From positions 14,854,501-14,918,500 of the forward strand of contig NC_086239.1 in the NCBI RefSeq assembly GCF_036321145.2: a stretch of 64,000 bases of DNA, written 5' to 3'. The DNA is from Pelmatolapia mariae (Eukaryota > Chordata > Actinopteri > Cichliformes > Cichlidae). The position numbers and the translations under genes were made by a program. Shown piece after piece: positions 11,244-23,468 of the stretch (position 1 is the first letter of the stretch; the number at the start of each line of letters is the position of its first letter). The notes under the pieces were generated by a model. The model was not told where the DNA came from. It worked only from the letters and a program-made list of their open reading frames with translations, and made no database searches.

Positions 11244-12764
11244 GGCCCCAGAGCGTGGCCCCCTCCCCTCAAGAGCAAAGCTCCGGGATCAAGGTGAAAA
11301 GAGCGCACTTAAGGTTTCCAAATCTTTCTCGATGCTGCACCTTCGTTTGGAGATGACGGTTACTCCACCCTCAATGAGTGATGCATATCTGTCCTGTAAT
11401 CACCCAGCAATGCTCTCAATACTTTTTAGATACCTTCTACCAAACTATCTGAAACTGTCCTTAGATCTTCTTTCTCTTTGAACTTGGTTCTTTTCCTCTC
11501 CTTTGTGCCTGTCAGTGTGTCTGTCTGTGCAGAGTGCTCCCTGGTCTCTTATAGCCTCATCCAGCTTGAAACAGGATCCCAGTTTCCTTGTCTCGTCACA
11601 GCCTGCGCTGGCCTAAAAGGAGGGAGCCAAACATGACTGGGTGTCAACAATACATACACACTCGCACAGTCTCTCACACACACAGGAGTACACAACAAAT
11701 CCGAGTTCTAAAACAGGTGAAAGAATTATAAAAAGACACGATAACACACACACAAGCCCGAGCTCATAATGCACAATTATAGAGAGAAGTTGTACATTGG
11801 AAATACACACTGCACATGATTGTTTGAAGCGCACACCCCTTTGCTTCTTTTTCATCTACAGCACTGACACCACTGCAGCAATTTAGATATTAAAATATAA
11901 ACAGGGAAACCCAGTTTGTAAATATTCACAGTATTTTAAGTGACCAAAAAAGAGAGTCAAGGCATGGAACTGCTGTGTAGATTACTATGTTATTTGAAGT
12001 TATATTGCATGTGTAAATTCTGTGTGTGCATGCTTGCAGATTTGCATGCAAGGACAGTGATTTCATTTTTCTAAGCAAAGTTCGATGCTCAAAATTGAAC
12101 CCAACATTTCAATAACATTTTTTTAAACCAGAGTCAGATGTAAATTATATTTCCTGCCAGAATGTGCCAGAAACCGGTGAACAAAACAGCAAAGCACAAT
12201 GGTGCAAAGAAGGGGGAAAGTGAAGGTGAATGGAAGGACCCGATCGGTGCACTCTTTCAAGCATTGTCTGTGGAGAGGAGAGGGATAGCATGCTGATGAG
12301 ATGCAAATTAATGTCAGGAGAGCACAGGACCTACGGGGCTATTCGCCACCTGACTCAACATAACGCTAGTCAAATACAAGCAGTAAAGTAAAAGCAAAAG
12401 CAGGAAAGCAGAAAGAGGATTTGGGCTTATTGTGGAGTTCATTTAAAAGCAGGCTTATTAAAGTGCCGTCACTTGAAGGACAAGAGTGAGCTTTGTGGGA
12501 AAGTTTGGCACATAATGCAGTCTCAGAACTTTCGCTAACTTTCTCAAGTGTCTTGACTTCTGACAGAGGTAGACAAAAATGCTTCTCTTTTATATTGATC
12601 CATTAGTGGTTTATTAACCAGCCAACAGACCTTAAAAAGCGAATGCATGCACCAGTTTAAATGCACAGTGGACACCCAAAGATTGGTATCCTCAGAGGTC
12701 AAGTGAATAGATCAGTGATGGAGTGTCAGCCCTAAATTATTCAACCAAGTAATGGGAGCCTGAT

Positions 12765-12905
12765 AGCTCACTGGACATGTGAGGGGCCTGGGGCAAAGGT
12801 TGGGGTCAGTGCTGGCTGCAGGGTGAACCTCCGCCTGTGGTCAGCAGCTAATTTGGATTGGAAACTTGCTGGGACTTTGCACTTTGTTGTTTACGCAGTA
12901 TCTTT
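12765..12905 (+). repeat. Possible tRNA-derived SINE remnant
   Basis: TAGCTCACTGG (A-box-like) near 12775 and GGGTGAACCTC (B-box-like) near 12820 occur at tRNA-like spacing, followed by a non-tRNA tail. Weak evidence; no poly-A tail or target duplication was identified. Confidence 0.3.
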
Positions 12906-14565
12906 TTAAAATGTCTGATATATTAAAAAACAACTTAAAATATCAGAAATATATATAAAATTACAGACATGTTTCTTCAGTTTTTACATCTGGTTCTATG
13001 AAGCACTGCATCAGTTTTTTTCCTTTTTCCATTTAGCCAAAGTTGTTAATCGGCTGGGGAATTTCTGCTTGTTGCGCCTTTTCTATGACTGCTAGGTCAC
13101 CTGTAGGGTCTTCAGCCGGACGCATTCAATATTCTAAATTTCACTCTTTCCTTCTTCTGTTGGCAGAGCAGAATAGTCTCCCTGTCGTCTCCTGCAACTA
13201 GATCTCAGCTTAGGTTTTACGTCCAATACTTCTCTTCTTTCCACAGTAAGAGCCAAAAGCTACTTTTCTCTGACTTGTCAGCCAAGTCTTTCTGGCTTGT
13301 TCCAGTTACTCCTCACGTACCAACATCAGTGGCATCCTGCTTCCACAGGTTAGGTGATGGTTCTTCAGCCAGCATCACTGCACCAACAGCAAAGATCTGA
13401 GTATGTCAGTCATTTCTTATACTAACTTCTTCCTTGGGACAGTTAGCTCAAACATAATTTTGTTCTTCGTCTTACTGGACGAAGAATTACTTACTTACTC
13501 ACATTACTACGCAAGGGAGGAGACATGAGTTGAACCTACATCCTTTGTTGGGTTCAAACACAAAGAGGTCGCTTGTTGCCCATCATTTTGTCAATAACAA
13601 CTGGTTCCCAGAGGACATTCCAGGCTCCAGTTGCCCAGATAACTCTATGTATTTACAAAGATCAGTGCAATCCTACACTTGGAGTCGCTTCACTTGCTTG
13701 CCTAATCAAATCTAAAAATAGACATTAGGTGAAATGTACCAGAGTTAAAGTGATCCCTCTCCTTTAATCTCAAACATTGTTCTGCCATAAAGCATGTCAT
13801 GTTTGCAACCATCCTTCACATTACTGCCATCTTGTGGCTACAACTGGCTATTGCTACTGGAAACTGCTTGCCTTGGATGCTGTATGAAACTGTAGCATGT
13901 CTTCATTTTACGACCCATAAACAATGACAAGAGCTTGTCAAGCTGAGAGGTCCAGATACTTTTCTAGTTATCTTTGTTTGTTCATTGTGGATAAACTTTC
14001 CGTCTGTGATGGGAGACTGACAGGAGACTAGTGTGAGAATTAAGCTGCTGCTGAAACTACTTTCATTGTTCAGTTATGAAACAGCTGGGAATAGAAAAGA
14101 GATAAGCTTCTGTCATTTATCAATAGATAAGTTTTCTTACTGACCACAAATCTTGGGTTCATTACACAAAAAAGTAATGTATAACATTTTACTTGTTGCT
14201 AATGCATTACACTATTTTATTTATTTAAGAAAGTAATTTGTTACACAACTCTCATAAAACTACTAAATCACACATTACCAGTTAACAATCTAAACCTGAG
14301 GCAACAGTTCCACACACCAACATAAAACCCTGTGCTAATTAAGATAGACATAAGGTCTTTATTTTAGTGTGCAAGTATGAATACAAAGCCAACATGAAAA
14401 CCAGCCTAAAGAGACTTCAAAGCAATCATCACAATGATTCTACCTTAGAAACATGAACAGGTAGAAACGGAAGCTGTAAACCTGACCGAGCATCACTTTT
14501 TTACCTGTTGAAATTCAGGCTCTGTCTGCTGGGCTGGGGTCGGCACACATCAGCTTTATAATCAC

Positions 14566-14650
14566 GCTTAGCTTAGCTTAGCTTAGCTTAGCTTAGCTTA
14601 GCTTAGCTTAGCTTAGCTTAGCTTAGCTTAGCTTAGCTTAGCTTAGCTTA
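14566..14650. repeat. (GCTTA)17 perfect pentanucleotide array
   Basis: Seventeen uninterrupted GCTTA units (85 bp), read TAAGC on the minus strand. It is not a vertebrate telomere repeat, which would be TTAGGG. Confidence 0.95.
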
Positions 14651-17316
14651 GTGTTAGCATGCTGTCTGTGCAGGTGCTTGCAAAGAGCTGAAGTTGTGTT
14701 CGAGTCTGGATGCTGTTTGCACATAACTGTCACGCTCTTGTCCTTCTGTGCAATAAAAATAAAAGTAATTTCTATATCTCCACTCCTCAAGAGCTTCATA
14801 TAGAGCTTAATATTTTTGTGCAGAATATTTATTTTTACTTTTGATAATTTATGCAAATTTGACAATGATAGTTTTCTATGTAGTGGATATTTTCGTAGTG
14901 TTTTATTGCTTCTTTTGCTAAAGAAATGGTTCTAAAAACGTTCTCCACCACTCCTCATTGTCAGATAATAGTAAAGAATTTTTTGATAGTATAGTAGATG
15001 TTTTTTTAATTATACAAATAATAATAATTTACTAAGACATCCATGTAGAGTGCATGAAGCTACAGGAGGCTATCAGCATATTTAAAGAATCAAGGACAGC
15101 ATAAAATGGTTATTATTTGTCTTGTTAATAGGTGGAGGGTGCTGTTTGTGTGTTTGTGTATGTTTGCTTCCCTTTCTGCAGAAGTCACTGCAGCCCTCTG
15201 ACATCAAATCAAGTTTCCTTCTTCTTCACTGGAGAGTAACATTCAGGCCGGTAGTAGTTAGAAGTGTTATGTGTTAGTTGGCCAGGATTTCACATGGCTC
15301 AGAGCTTTAGCATCTCCCAATGTTAGGAGTTAATTTCCTCCTAACTTAGTGCGTCCACTTTTGGTCTCTTGAGATAAACCAGCATATTTCCAAAGTTCAC
15401 ATGGACCTGCACACACCACCTCTACTTGGAGACCTGTTGTCCTTCAAGGTCATTTAGAACATTTGTCACACAGTGTGTATCGAACCTGACCCGTGTGCAA
15501 TGTTGGAGTCACTAGGGTGGAAATTCTAGCACGAACAAAATCCGTCATTCGTGTTGTTTTCATGAGCTCTCACTGAAAGGTAAACTGATAGTACTACTAC
15601 TATTACTACAACAAATACTACAGTATAGGTGGAAATACAGACTACATATATAGAGAGAGAGAGACAGGAAGGGTGAAATGCATTAAAGGAATGGTGAGAG
15701 GGTGATAAAGGATGGAAGAAAATGGAAAATGTGGTGACATTATAGAGTTAAAACAAAAAGACACACAAACACGCGCACACATATATGAATACACAACTGC
15801 ACAGGTGCTAAACTGTACGGAGCAAAACAGGACAGCTGCTCCTTCCACTATTAAATTAGAAGACGCATGTTGAGCCTTTGCACCTGCCACTGGTCTCCAT
15901 TTTCTCTCACAAAGTTTTTTTTTTTATATGTAGCAGCCATTTAATTCTCTTTTAACGAAAGAAAATTATTTTTATAAGCAATATGTGCTGGACTGTTGTA
16001 AAACTAAGGGCAAGGAGCTAGCTTCACACGTCCGATACCCTGCTAGTGTTTTTTCAATAGAAAAGAAACTCCTTTGATTAGAATAGCTCCTGACAGGTTA
16101 GTTCATTTTATCTTCAATATGAGATGCTGGAAAGCGATAATTGCAAATATTTTTTTATTGCAGGCGTTTTTCTTCTCACTCCACAGGGGGGAAATAGACT
16201 GTATAAATACAGTTAGTGACAGGTGTCAGCTGCCAACACTGTGATCTTCTTAACATACGCCTGAAGTATCAATAGAAATAGAAAAAGGAACATAGCTGTA
16301 TAAACTAAATGAAATATGTCTTTGTGAATTACACACATACAGATCACCAGGAGCTCAAGTGATCCTTTACACGCTTGGGTCCCTGAGTGCAAGGTATCAT
16401 TTTGACATTAAGAATGACACAAATGTCATGGAAACTATTCGGAACATGACGATGAAAGGTCCTTAATGGTGTTTACTGTTTACAGCCACCTGCCTATGTA
16501 ACCAGTGAAAGTAACTTAAGCTATGAGAAGAGGTGAAGGCAAGTTTTGATAAGCTTCATGTAAGGAAGTAGTCTTTTGTTCTAAATTGCAATGGCATGTT
16601 GTGAATTTTATGGAAAAGCAAGCAGAAACTTTCCCCATTACCCTCACATTTCTTTTTCTGCACAACTTCATTTTCTCTCTATCACACTTCTTGGCCAAGG
16701 TAGTTGTGTGATTCCCACACAAAGCAAGGATTATAACTGATCTCTGGTCTCCCATCAGTTTAAAGTAAAAGATGCGCATAAAAAAACCTGTTTGCCCAGC
16801 TCCAGTCCAGTAGTTAACGGGATAAGGACATGTCTGTAAAACAGAGACAGCTATAGTTTCCTACGAGCAGGAAATCAGTGCAGCTTTCAGAGGTAATAGC
16901 AGACTGCAGCCGCAAGATGACAGTAATGTAAAGGATAGATGCAAACGCGCAAGCAGCTTCATGGCATTTCAACAACATCGTATATTTTAATTTATGTCTG
17001 TTTTTAGAAGTCAAGCACTGCCTTGCTTGACTTGCTTATCATGATGGAATGCCACTGCTAAAATAACATACCAATGAAATGAACAACATTTTTAAATGAG
17101 TGGAAAGTCTTATAAATAAATTCTTATGCTGTTATGGACCCAGCAACACAGAGTTTGGGTCTTCTTCCCCTTTTTCTCTCCACCTCTAACTCTTTACTTT
17201 CAAGCTTCAGGTGGAATTATTGGGCTGGCTCTGCTGTACTGGCCTATGCATGGGCTCCTGGTTCCTGGTATTTAAAGGCTGGACGGTGTAGCTGTCTCTG
17301 CTAGGCTGTTCTTGTC

Positions 17317-17330
17317 GTTACCATGGTAAT
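17317..17330. promoter_or_regulatory. Second candidate RFX X-box (one mismatch)
   Basis: GTTACCATGGTAAT, with the last half-site base differing from the perfect palindrome at 2208-2221. Confidence 0.2.
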
Positions 17331-17714
17331 CATTGGCTTTTATTCTATGGTATCGTGTGTTGTTCTCCTTCCTAGTTGTCTGCTTGGACCCCAATCTGAA
17401 AATCGGTTTACCTGGATATCCATTTACCTGAGTCAGTCTACACCAATCTGTTTCTCCTATTCCCAGCCAAGGAAATGACTTACCTGTTTTCCACCTGTCT
17501 GCCTACTCTCCAGCTCTCTCATATTCTCGCCTGCCAGTCATGTAGCCTTCTGCTGCCTCTGTTCAGGAAACAACAAGTAAGCCAGAAGCAAAAACATTTC
17601 AAATTCAGCAATATTCTGTTCTATTCATCTTGGCATTTGGTATTATGCCCTTTCCTCTCAGTTTCTGAGTTTCCAGTCCCTGCCCTGTGATATATCCTAC
17701 CTCGCCATTTAGGT

Positions 17715-17960
17715 GCATCTGCCAAAACTCTTGAATGAGTTTGAACTTTGGTGACCTTGACCTCAAGGCCAAAGGTCAGGTTCTGAAAATCCTCTATTAT
17801 TTTCCAATTGACACCATCATTTAAAAATCTCCGAAGAGTTTGAATTTCAGTGACCTCGACCTCAAGGTCAGAGAGCACGTTTTCTGAAAATCTTGTGAAT
17901 GCAATAACTCAAGAAGAGTAGGATTTTGAAACTGATACCGCAGGTGCTACTGTGGGGCTG
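17715..17960. repeat. Degenerate tandem repeat, period about 99 bp
   Basis: GAGTTTGAACTTTGGTGACC at 17737 recurs as GAGTTTGAATTTCAGTGACC at about 17836. Each is followed by GACCTCAAGG and then TTCTGAAAATC. A third, weaker unit seems to start near 17915. The GACC/GGTC words form short inverted repeats inside each unit. Confidence 0.6.
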
Positions 17961-18934
17961 AAGGGTATCACTGGCAGCTTTCAGTACTTTTAGAACTGAA
18001 GAAGCATCTTGGATAAGAGAAACTTGAAGAAGTCCAGTTGCCATCTTTTTTTTTCAAGGTCCTAAGACTATCACAACCTAGTTGTCTGAGAACCTACACA
18101 GACAGCCTGTTAACAAAGATAACCAAGTAAGCAATTCAGGAAAACGTGTGTGAGTCTTTCTCCGTGGTACATCACTGTAATCTAAGACACTTACCTCCAC
18201 AAATTCCTGTTTCCATGTCATGTGCTGTTAAATTTTGAGTTCCTGCTGGCAGTTTAAAAGGTGTAGACAGACTCTGGCAAGCCCCGATCTAAATTCCTCT
18301 CTTTGTCTTTATTAGAGCATACTCTTCCATAACTCTTGCATGATGGTAACTGATAACTAATCAGAGCCACAGAACAAAAAATAGTCCCACCTTCTCGATC
18401 AATCAGTCATTTTCATGTTTTGACTGTTGCAACACAGGAATTTGCCAACTTCCACCATTATGAGTATTTAGATTTTTAACTTATTGAATTTCATATTAAT
18501 TAGATTTTATACGGATGGAGACTAGCTAAACACTGATTTTACACTTGTGAAGAAATACAAATGCTGTAAGCCATCAGTTTGATGGCATTTAAATGCTTGT
18601 ATTTATAGCAGACAGGTGTTGAAAATTAACATTTACTAAAACAACAGACTGTAATGATTTAAACTTTTCTGACAGCCTACAGATAACTGAAAACAAGCAC
18701 GGACACACGCTCAGAAACAAAGTAAAATTAACACACATTTATATGCACGTGCACACATTATGTCTCAATTTAGCACCAGTGTTTCTTTTCATTGTCGTCA
18801 GCTGACAATAACTTATAAACATTCTTTCCTTCACCCCTCTGTCACCAGAAGAATTTATTACCGTCCGCACTGATAGCTTTGATTGGACACAGTTCACTGT
18901 TTCCCAAAAGTCACGTGCTCAGGAGTGAGAGAGA

Positions 18935-19028
18935 ACACACACACACACACACACACACAGATCAGCACATAGGCTGACGTGCAGAAAAAAATAGCAGTGA
19001 TGGGTGATGATGATGATGATGATGATGA
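18935..19028. repeat. (AC)n and (GAT)n simple repeats
   Basis: An AC tract occupies 18935-18959 and a GAT tract 19004-19028. Confidence 0.9.
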
Positions 19029-19482
19029 AAGAGGCATAAAGCAACACAAAATATAGCTTTTTCATCTTTTGGAACACAGACATTATCAAAGCATTATAGC
19101 AGCAAACACACACAGACCCACACATGATATCATGATGCGCTCTGCTGTCTCTGTGCTTCCCTTTATCTCTTCAGCAGTAAGAGGCCATCACATGCAATCC
19201 ATCATAATTAATATCTCTCCATCTCATAAAAGTAGTCTGAAAAATTCATCATATCTTTTTAATCTTTCATCGCTCCATATATATTGATGTAGTATGTTTT
19301 TTTCCTATATTGATATCAAATTGGAGCCTTTCATCAAAGTAATTTAATGTCTTAAATCAGAGTGAGAGTTGTGGTCAATTTAGTGCATATACAACCAACA
19401 TGCATTTTAAAAAGAAGAAGAAGAAAAGAAAATCTTACATCAGCGCCCTCTGCTGGATTGTTCTAGCCAGCTAAGAGATTTG

Positions 19483-20167
19483 CAGTGGTGTGAAAAAGTG
19501 TTCCTTGACCTGTTTCGTCCTTTAGTCTACTAGCGCTTCGCATATTTGTCACACTTACATGATTCAGATCATCAAACAAATTTTAATATTAGACAAAGAT
19601 AAAGTAAAGTAAAATGCACTTTTGAAACCTACTTTGTCCTGTATGAAAAGAGACTAAGAACTGCAGGCCTCACTTGTCTCAGTTAACGTTTCATGATTCA
19701 ACAATAAGAAAGAGAGTGGGCAAAAATAGCATCCATGGGAGAGTTCAAGGAGAAAACCAATGCTGACCAAAAGGAACACAAAGGCTCATCTCACATGGAA
19801 CCATGAATTTTACTGTGGACCAAAACATCCTGAAGGAGAATGTCTGTTCAAGACTTCAAGCTGAAGCGCACTTGGGTTCTGCAGCAGGAAAATGATCCAA
19901 AACACACCAGCAAGTCCACTACTGAATGGATTAAGTAAAACAAAATGAAGACTTTGGAGTGGCCCAGTCAAAGTCCTGGTTCATGCTCAAAAACTAATTC
20001 TCCAAAGATGAGTGGGCCAAACTTCCTCCACAGCACTGTAATAGACACATTGCCACTTTTCGCAAATGCATGATTGAAGTTGTTGCTGCTAAGGGTGGCC
20101 CAACCAGTTATTAGGCTTAGGAAACATTTAAGTGTGACAAACATACAAAGAAAATTTCACACCACTG
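19483..20167. mobile_element. TIR-bounded Tc1-type element, non-autonomous or decayed
   Basis: The terminal inverted repeats are CAGTGGTGTGAAA (19483) and TTTCACACCACTG (ending 20167). Inside, at about 19890-19970, one frame reads ENDPKHTSKSTTEWIK then TLEWPSQSP, typical of a Tc1 transposase catalytic region. Near 20090 is an AAKGG-like C-terminal word. The element is about 685 bp, less than half of a full copy, so it is an internal-deletion derivative. The expected TA target duplication is seen on the right (TA) but reads TG on the left. Confidence 0.75.
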
Positions 20168-20208
20168 TACAATAGATTTCAATTGTTCCTATGGTTTCTT
20201 GACATCAG

Positions 20209-20256
<48 letters not shown>

Positions 20257-20262
20257 ACACAC
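20209..20262. repeat. Poly-C (34) followed by (AC)n
   Basis: An unbroken run of 34 C at 20209-20242, then an AC tract to 20262. It starts about 40 bp beyond the TIR element. Confidence 0.9.
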
Positions 20263-20466
20263 AATTAAACAGTGTGTGAAACTCTTGTCCTTAAAAGTAC
20301 GGAAAAAATCCAAAAGAAGACCCGATACAGATAGATCTTCTGTTTATCTGTTCACTGAAACCTGATCAGAAACGGTCTCAGTGGAAGGGCAGCTGCATTT
20401 TACCCAGTGGTGTTGGAGACCTTGACAAAGCTCATGAAATTATGAACACAGAAAAATACCATTAAA

Positions 20467-20533
20467 TTTTGATCCACCATGCAAAACCATCTGGAAAGAT
20501 ACTTTCCAGATGGTTTTGCATGGTGGATCAAAA
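20467..20533. repeat. Perfect hairpin, 32-bp arms, 3-nt loop
   Basis: 20467-20498 (TTTTGATCCACCATGC...) is exactly complementary to 20502-20533, with loop ATA. It borders a decayed transposase (about 20560-20800). Confidence 0.92.
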
Positions 20534-20559
20534 CTGTCAAGAGACTGGCAAAAGCTTAA

Positions 20560-20800
20560 TTTTTCGGCATGACACCAATACATGTCCGATGCAGCAAAAG
20601 CATACATAGATTGAAAAAACACACAATTAAAAAAAAAGAACACTATCAATCTTGGATTGGCATCCCCAAATCCCACATCTCAATATTATCGATGGAGTGT
20701 GGGATCATCAACGAAACAAAAGGCACCCAACACCCAAAGAAGACCTTTGAATGTCCTTCAAGAAGCCTGGAGTAACTATTCTTGAAGAACAGCGGGGACA
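20560..20800 (+). pseudogene. Second Tc1-type transposase fragment
   Basis: One plus frame near 20655-20730 reads DWHPQIPHLNIIDGVWDH, a decayed version of the DWPxQSPDLNIIExxWDH motif of Tc1 transposases, followed by a HPTPKEDL-like stretch. Upstream words near 20570-20630 fit the preceding region. The frame is broken and no terminal repeats were found, so the copy is dead. Confidence 0.55.
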
Positions 20801-20955
20801 GTGGATCACTTTCGTATATTCTGCATTTGATGGTAACTTATGCAACTGCCTTGGATTTGGCCTACAGTGTTGTCTTTACTAATTGATCATGGCAGGCTCT
20901 GGTGCTGTCCAGCTCTTCATCCTGAAGACTCGTTATTTGACGTCTGTCTGCCTTT

Positions 20956-21088
20956 GGTATTACACAACACCGATGAAGTGGCTGGTAGATACAGCAAGAC
21001 AGAGTGAGAGCCAACCAACATCTTGGCTGGCTCTCACTCTGAGGTTGCTGTATCTACCAGCCACTTGGCCTTGGTGTTGTGTAATACC
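20956..21088. repeat. Long imperfect foldback, about 62-nt arms
   Basis: GGTATTACACAACACC (20956) pairs with GGTGTTGTGTAATACC (ending 21088). Pairing continues inward with few mismatches through TGGCTGGTAGATACAGCAA and GAGTGAGAGCCAA to a short loop around 21018-21022. Confidence 0.85.
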
Positions 21089-21849
21089 TCACTCTCACAG
21101 ATGTGTGTGTATGGGTCTGTCCTTGTGCTATTATTCCCTTGTAGCTAAGCAAACACTCTGGATGAATCTTTGGAGAACAGGCCACTTATTCTCTTGGATT
21201 ATCTGGTATATCTCTTCAGCCTAGTGGCCAGAGCCGTGAGGCTTTGTTTGGCAGTTTCTAGAGCCTCAGTTATAGCCTTTTTGTTGTACCTCTTTTTCAT
21301 ATAGGACCTGTCTCTAATAACAGCCTTCTGCACTTCAGTGAACAGACTGGCTGAAGGAAGAACAGGACTCCATGATTGCCTGGAAGCAAAAATAACAGGG
21401 CTGCTAACAGCAGGTACTTATCTAGACTGTCATAACAGATATAAACTGGTGGACTCATAATGGAGCTCAGGAGGTTAGGTTCAGTGCATTTATTTACTGA
21501 GAATGACAATGGATGAAGATGGATAAGCAGTCAGAGGGTTTCAGGGCTCCAGTTCAGGTAAATTAACAGAATATGTCTTCACGGGAAAAACTCTCTCTCA
21601 CTCGGGAAGGATCCCTGAGTCCTGCACAGAGGGGAACAGAACAGGTAAGGTGGAAACCTAAGAAAAGCACAGCACAGACTGAGGCAAGAGTAGCCAACAA
21701 GACTCCTAAGTAGTGACCAGGTGATCACAGGATTGCCAACAGGTGAGTTTATCAGCACAGGTGAGCTGGACTTACATACACACACACACACACACGCACA
21801 TCTATACACAGAGATAGAAGATGAAGAGTGGAGGGATAGAGAGAGAAAA

Positions 21850-22030
21850 GGGTGAGCCAGCACTGGAGGACTATGACACTGAATGGCAAAACAATCCTAA
21901 TCATGAAGGAGCCCCACAAGGGCACAATGGCATCAAACTACTGGGCATTTACCTGCCTCTCCACAACACTGAAGCTCCTATCAGGCATGGTAGCAACTAA
22001 GCTGAGTAGGCACACGAGGCAATTCATGAG
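21850..22030 (+). pseudogene. Non-LTR retrotransposon reverse transcriptase remnant, 5' part
   Basis: A plus frame reads GKTILIMKEPHKGTMASNYW then ...LKLLSGMVATKLSRH. This resembles the early reverse-transcriptase block of fish LINEs (GKTxLxxKxPxKG...NYRPI.CL...KLLTGxIA). It is interrupted at ATGAG (22026-22030) by the LTR that follows. The clade is not certain. Confidence 0.55.
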
Positions 22031-22541
22031 TGTAAATGCTGTTAAAAAATGTTCTGTGTAGATTTCATGATGTGGATGATTGATTTATAATAAGTTACAT
22101 AATTTCATGAATATATATATATATACAGTTTGTGTTAAAATGTCTTTATTTGAAATGTGCATGTGTAAAGTGTAAGAGCTAGTGTCTCGTGAGAATACCC
22201 TTAACGAGAGTACACGAGACTTTTCATGGACTGCGAGGGAGCAGATGTCTCTCATGAAGCGTGTTGAGCTAAATGTTTACTAAAAGTAAAAGCAACACAA
22301 AGACTTAAGGACCTCTTTTCAGGACAAGCAGTCAACGAGGTATTTGTCATTTGAGAAATGTTTTTATTTGTGTTTGGACTTGATATGTGTACTGTAAAGT
22401 TGCTAATTGGTTTGTAATGTTCACTCGTGACCAGTTCTCACGGCATACTGGCAATGGTGAAGCTGAAGAGAGAAAGCCCAAGTAATAAACGCCCGTTTCA
22501 AAGAACCGACCTGTGTCTGTGTTGTCATGAAGAGAGCTACA
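22031..22541 (+). mobile_element. Solo LTR with 5-bp target-site duplication
   Basis: The 511-bp segment starts TGTA and ends TACA and is flanked by the identical 5-mer ATGAG at 22026-22030 and 22542-22546. It contains AATAAA at 22484-22489 close to its 3' end, as an LTR should. No internal retroelement genes or second LTR are present, so it is a solo LTR left by recombination. The strand is inferred from the poly-A signal. The retroelement class is unknown. Confidence 0.75.
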
Positions 22542-22838
22542 ATGAGCACAACTCAGAAAGGCATTAGAAATAACGTGAGAGGGTTATTGCACCAGCTCCT
22601 GGTTGATAGAGCAGTACACCAGGGCTCTAAGACCAGGCAGACCAACCTAAGCACTGCTTGGATTGACTTCAACAAAGTGTATGACTCAGTGCCCCACACA
22701 TGGATACTGAAGTACTTGGCACTATGCAAGGCTGATTGTGATGAATGTTATTGGTGCACTAACTCATTTGTACTGTGGAAGACAACACAGGAGGCCAACT
22801 CCAAGGCATCTGATCCACTTTTTATTAAAGTTATCTAG
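22542..22838 (+). pseudogene. Non-LTR retrotransposon reverse transcriptase remnant, 3' part
   Basis: Continues the same reading frame as the block at 21850-22030 across the duplicated ATGAG. The key stretch LSTAWIDFNKVYDSVPHTWI matches the RT block A/IDYxKAYDSVPHxWI of fish LINEs, followed by WKTTxEANSK. It then ends, and the catalytic YADD block is absent. Confidence 0.7.
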
Positions 22839-23468
22839 CATAATATATAAAACAAAATCTACAACAATAATAATAATAATAATAATGTTTAAGAATTGAG
22901 AATTTAATAAGAATTGAGAATTTTAACAGGAGAAAAATGATAATGATAACGACATAATAATTGTAATGATAATAACATTTATTATATTATTAAGTAATAA
23001 AATTATCCAACAGAGGTGCACTATACATGCACTTCTGTGTTTTTTACAGGAAGCTAAGTGTATGCAATTTTTAAAAAAGAAATGCACAGTGTTTGAAAAT
23101 GGTATGCAAAGAGGTTTTACAGTAACAGCCTGAACTTGTTATTATATCTACAAAATAGCTGTTTTTAGTCTATCTAATATATCACTTATTGAAATCATCC
23201 CTATTGCATGTGAAGGTACACACATTCAGTCTATTTAGGTATTTAGACATGGACATAATTTTGCATGAATACTTGTGGATCCAAAAGAAATATATATATC
23301 TTTTTCAGAATAAAATATTTTGCCCATTAATTATAGAACAAGCATGATGATGTGATCAACATGACTAGAAAGCCTAATTAGCAGCAACAGCTGTTCATTG
23401 AGTCAGTGGCACAACTTCTATCTACATTATTTTTACATTTGTGGCTAACTTTAGTTATTACTTCGCCA

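Larger units (their letters stand above)
11244..23468. other. Repeat-rich intergenic region between kcnab1 5' end and the OlfC receptor
   Basis: No host gene was recognised. It contains kcnab1 5' flank, a SINE-like piece, a 17-copy pentanucleotide array, simple repeats, at least two DNA-transposon relics, two hairpins and a LINE fragment split by an LTR. The 3' UTR of the receptor should occupy the part just below 23469. Confidence 0.6.

Noticed and set aside
10975..11481. Plus-strand 168-codon open frame
   Set aside because: Antisense of the Kv-beta1.2-type exon; composition is low-complexity beyond it.
14566..14650. Interstitial telomere repeat
   Set aside because: The unit is GCTTA/TAAGC, not TTAGGG.
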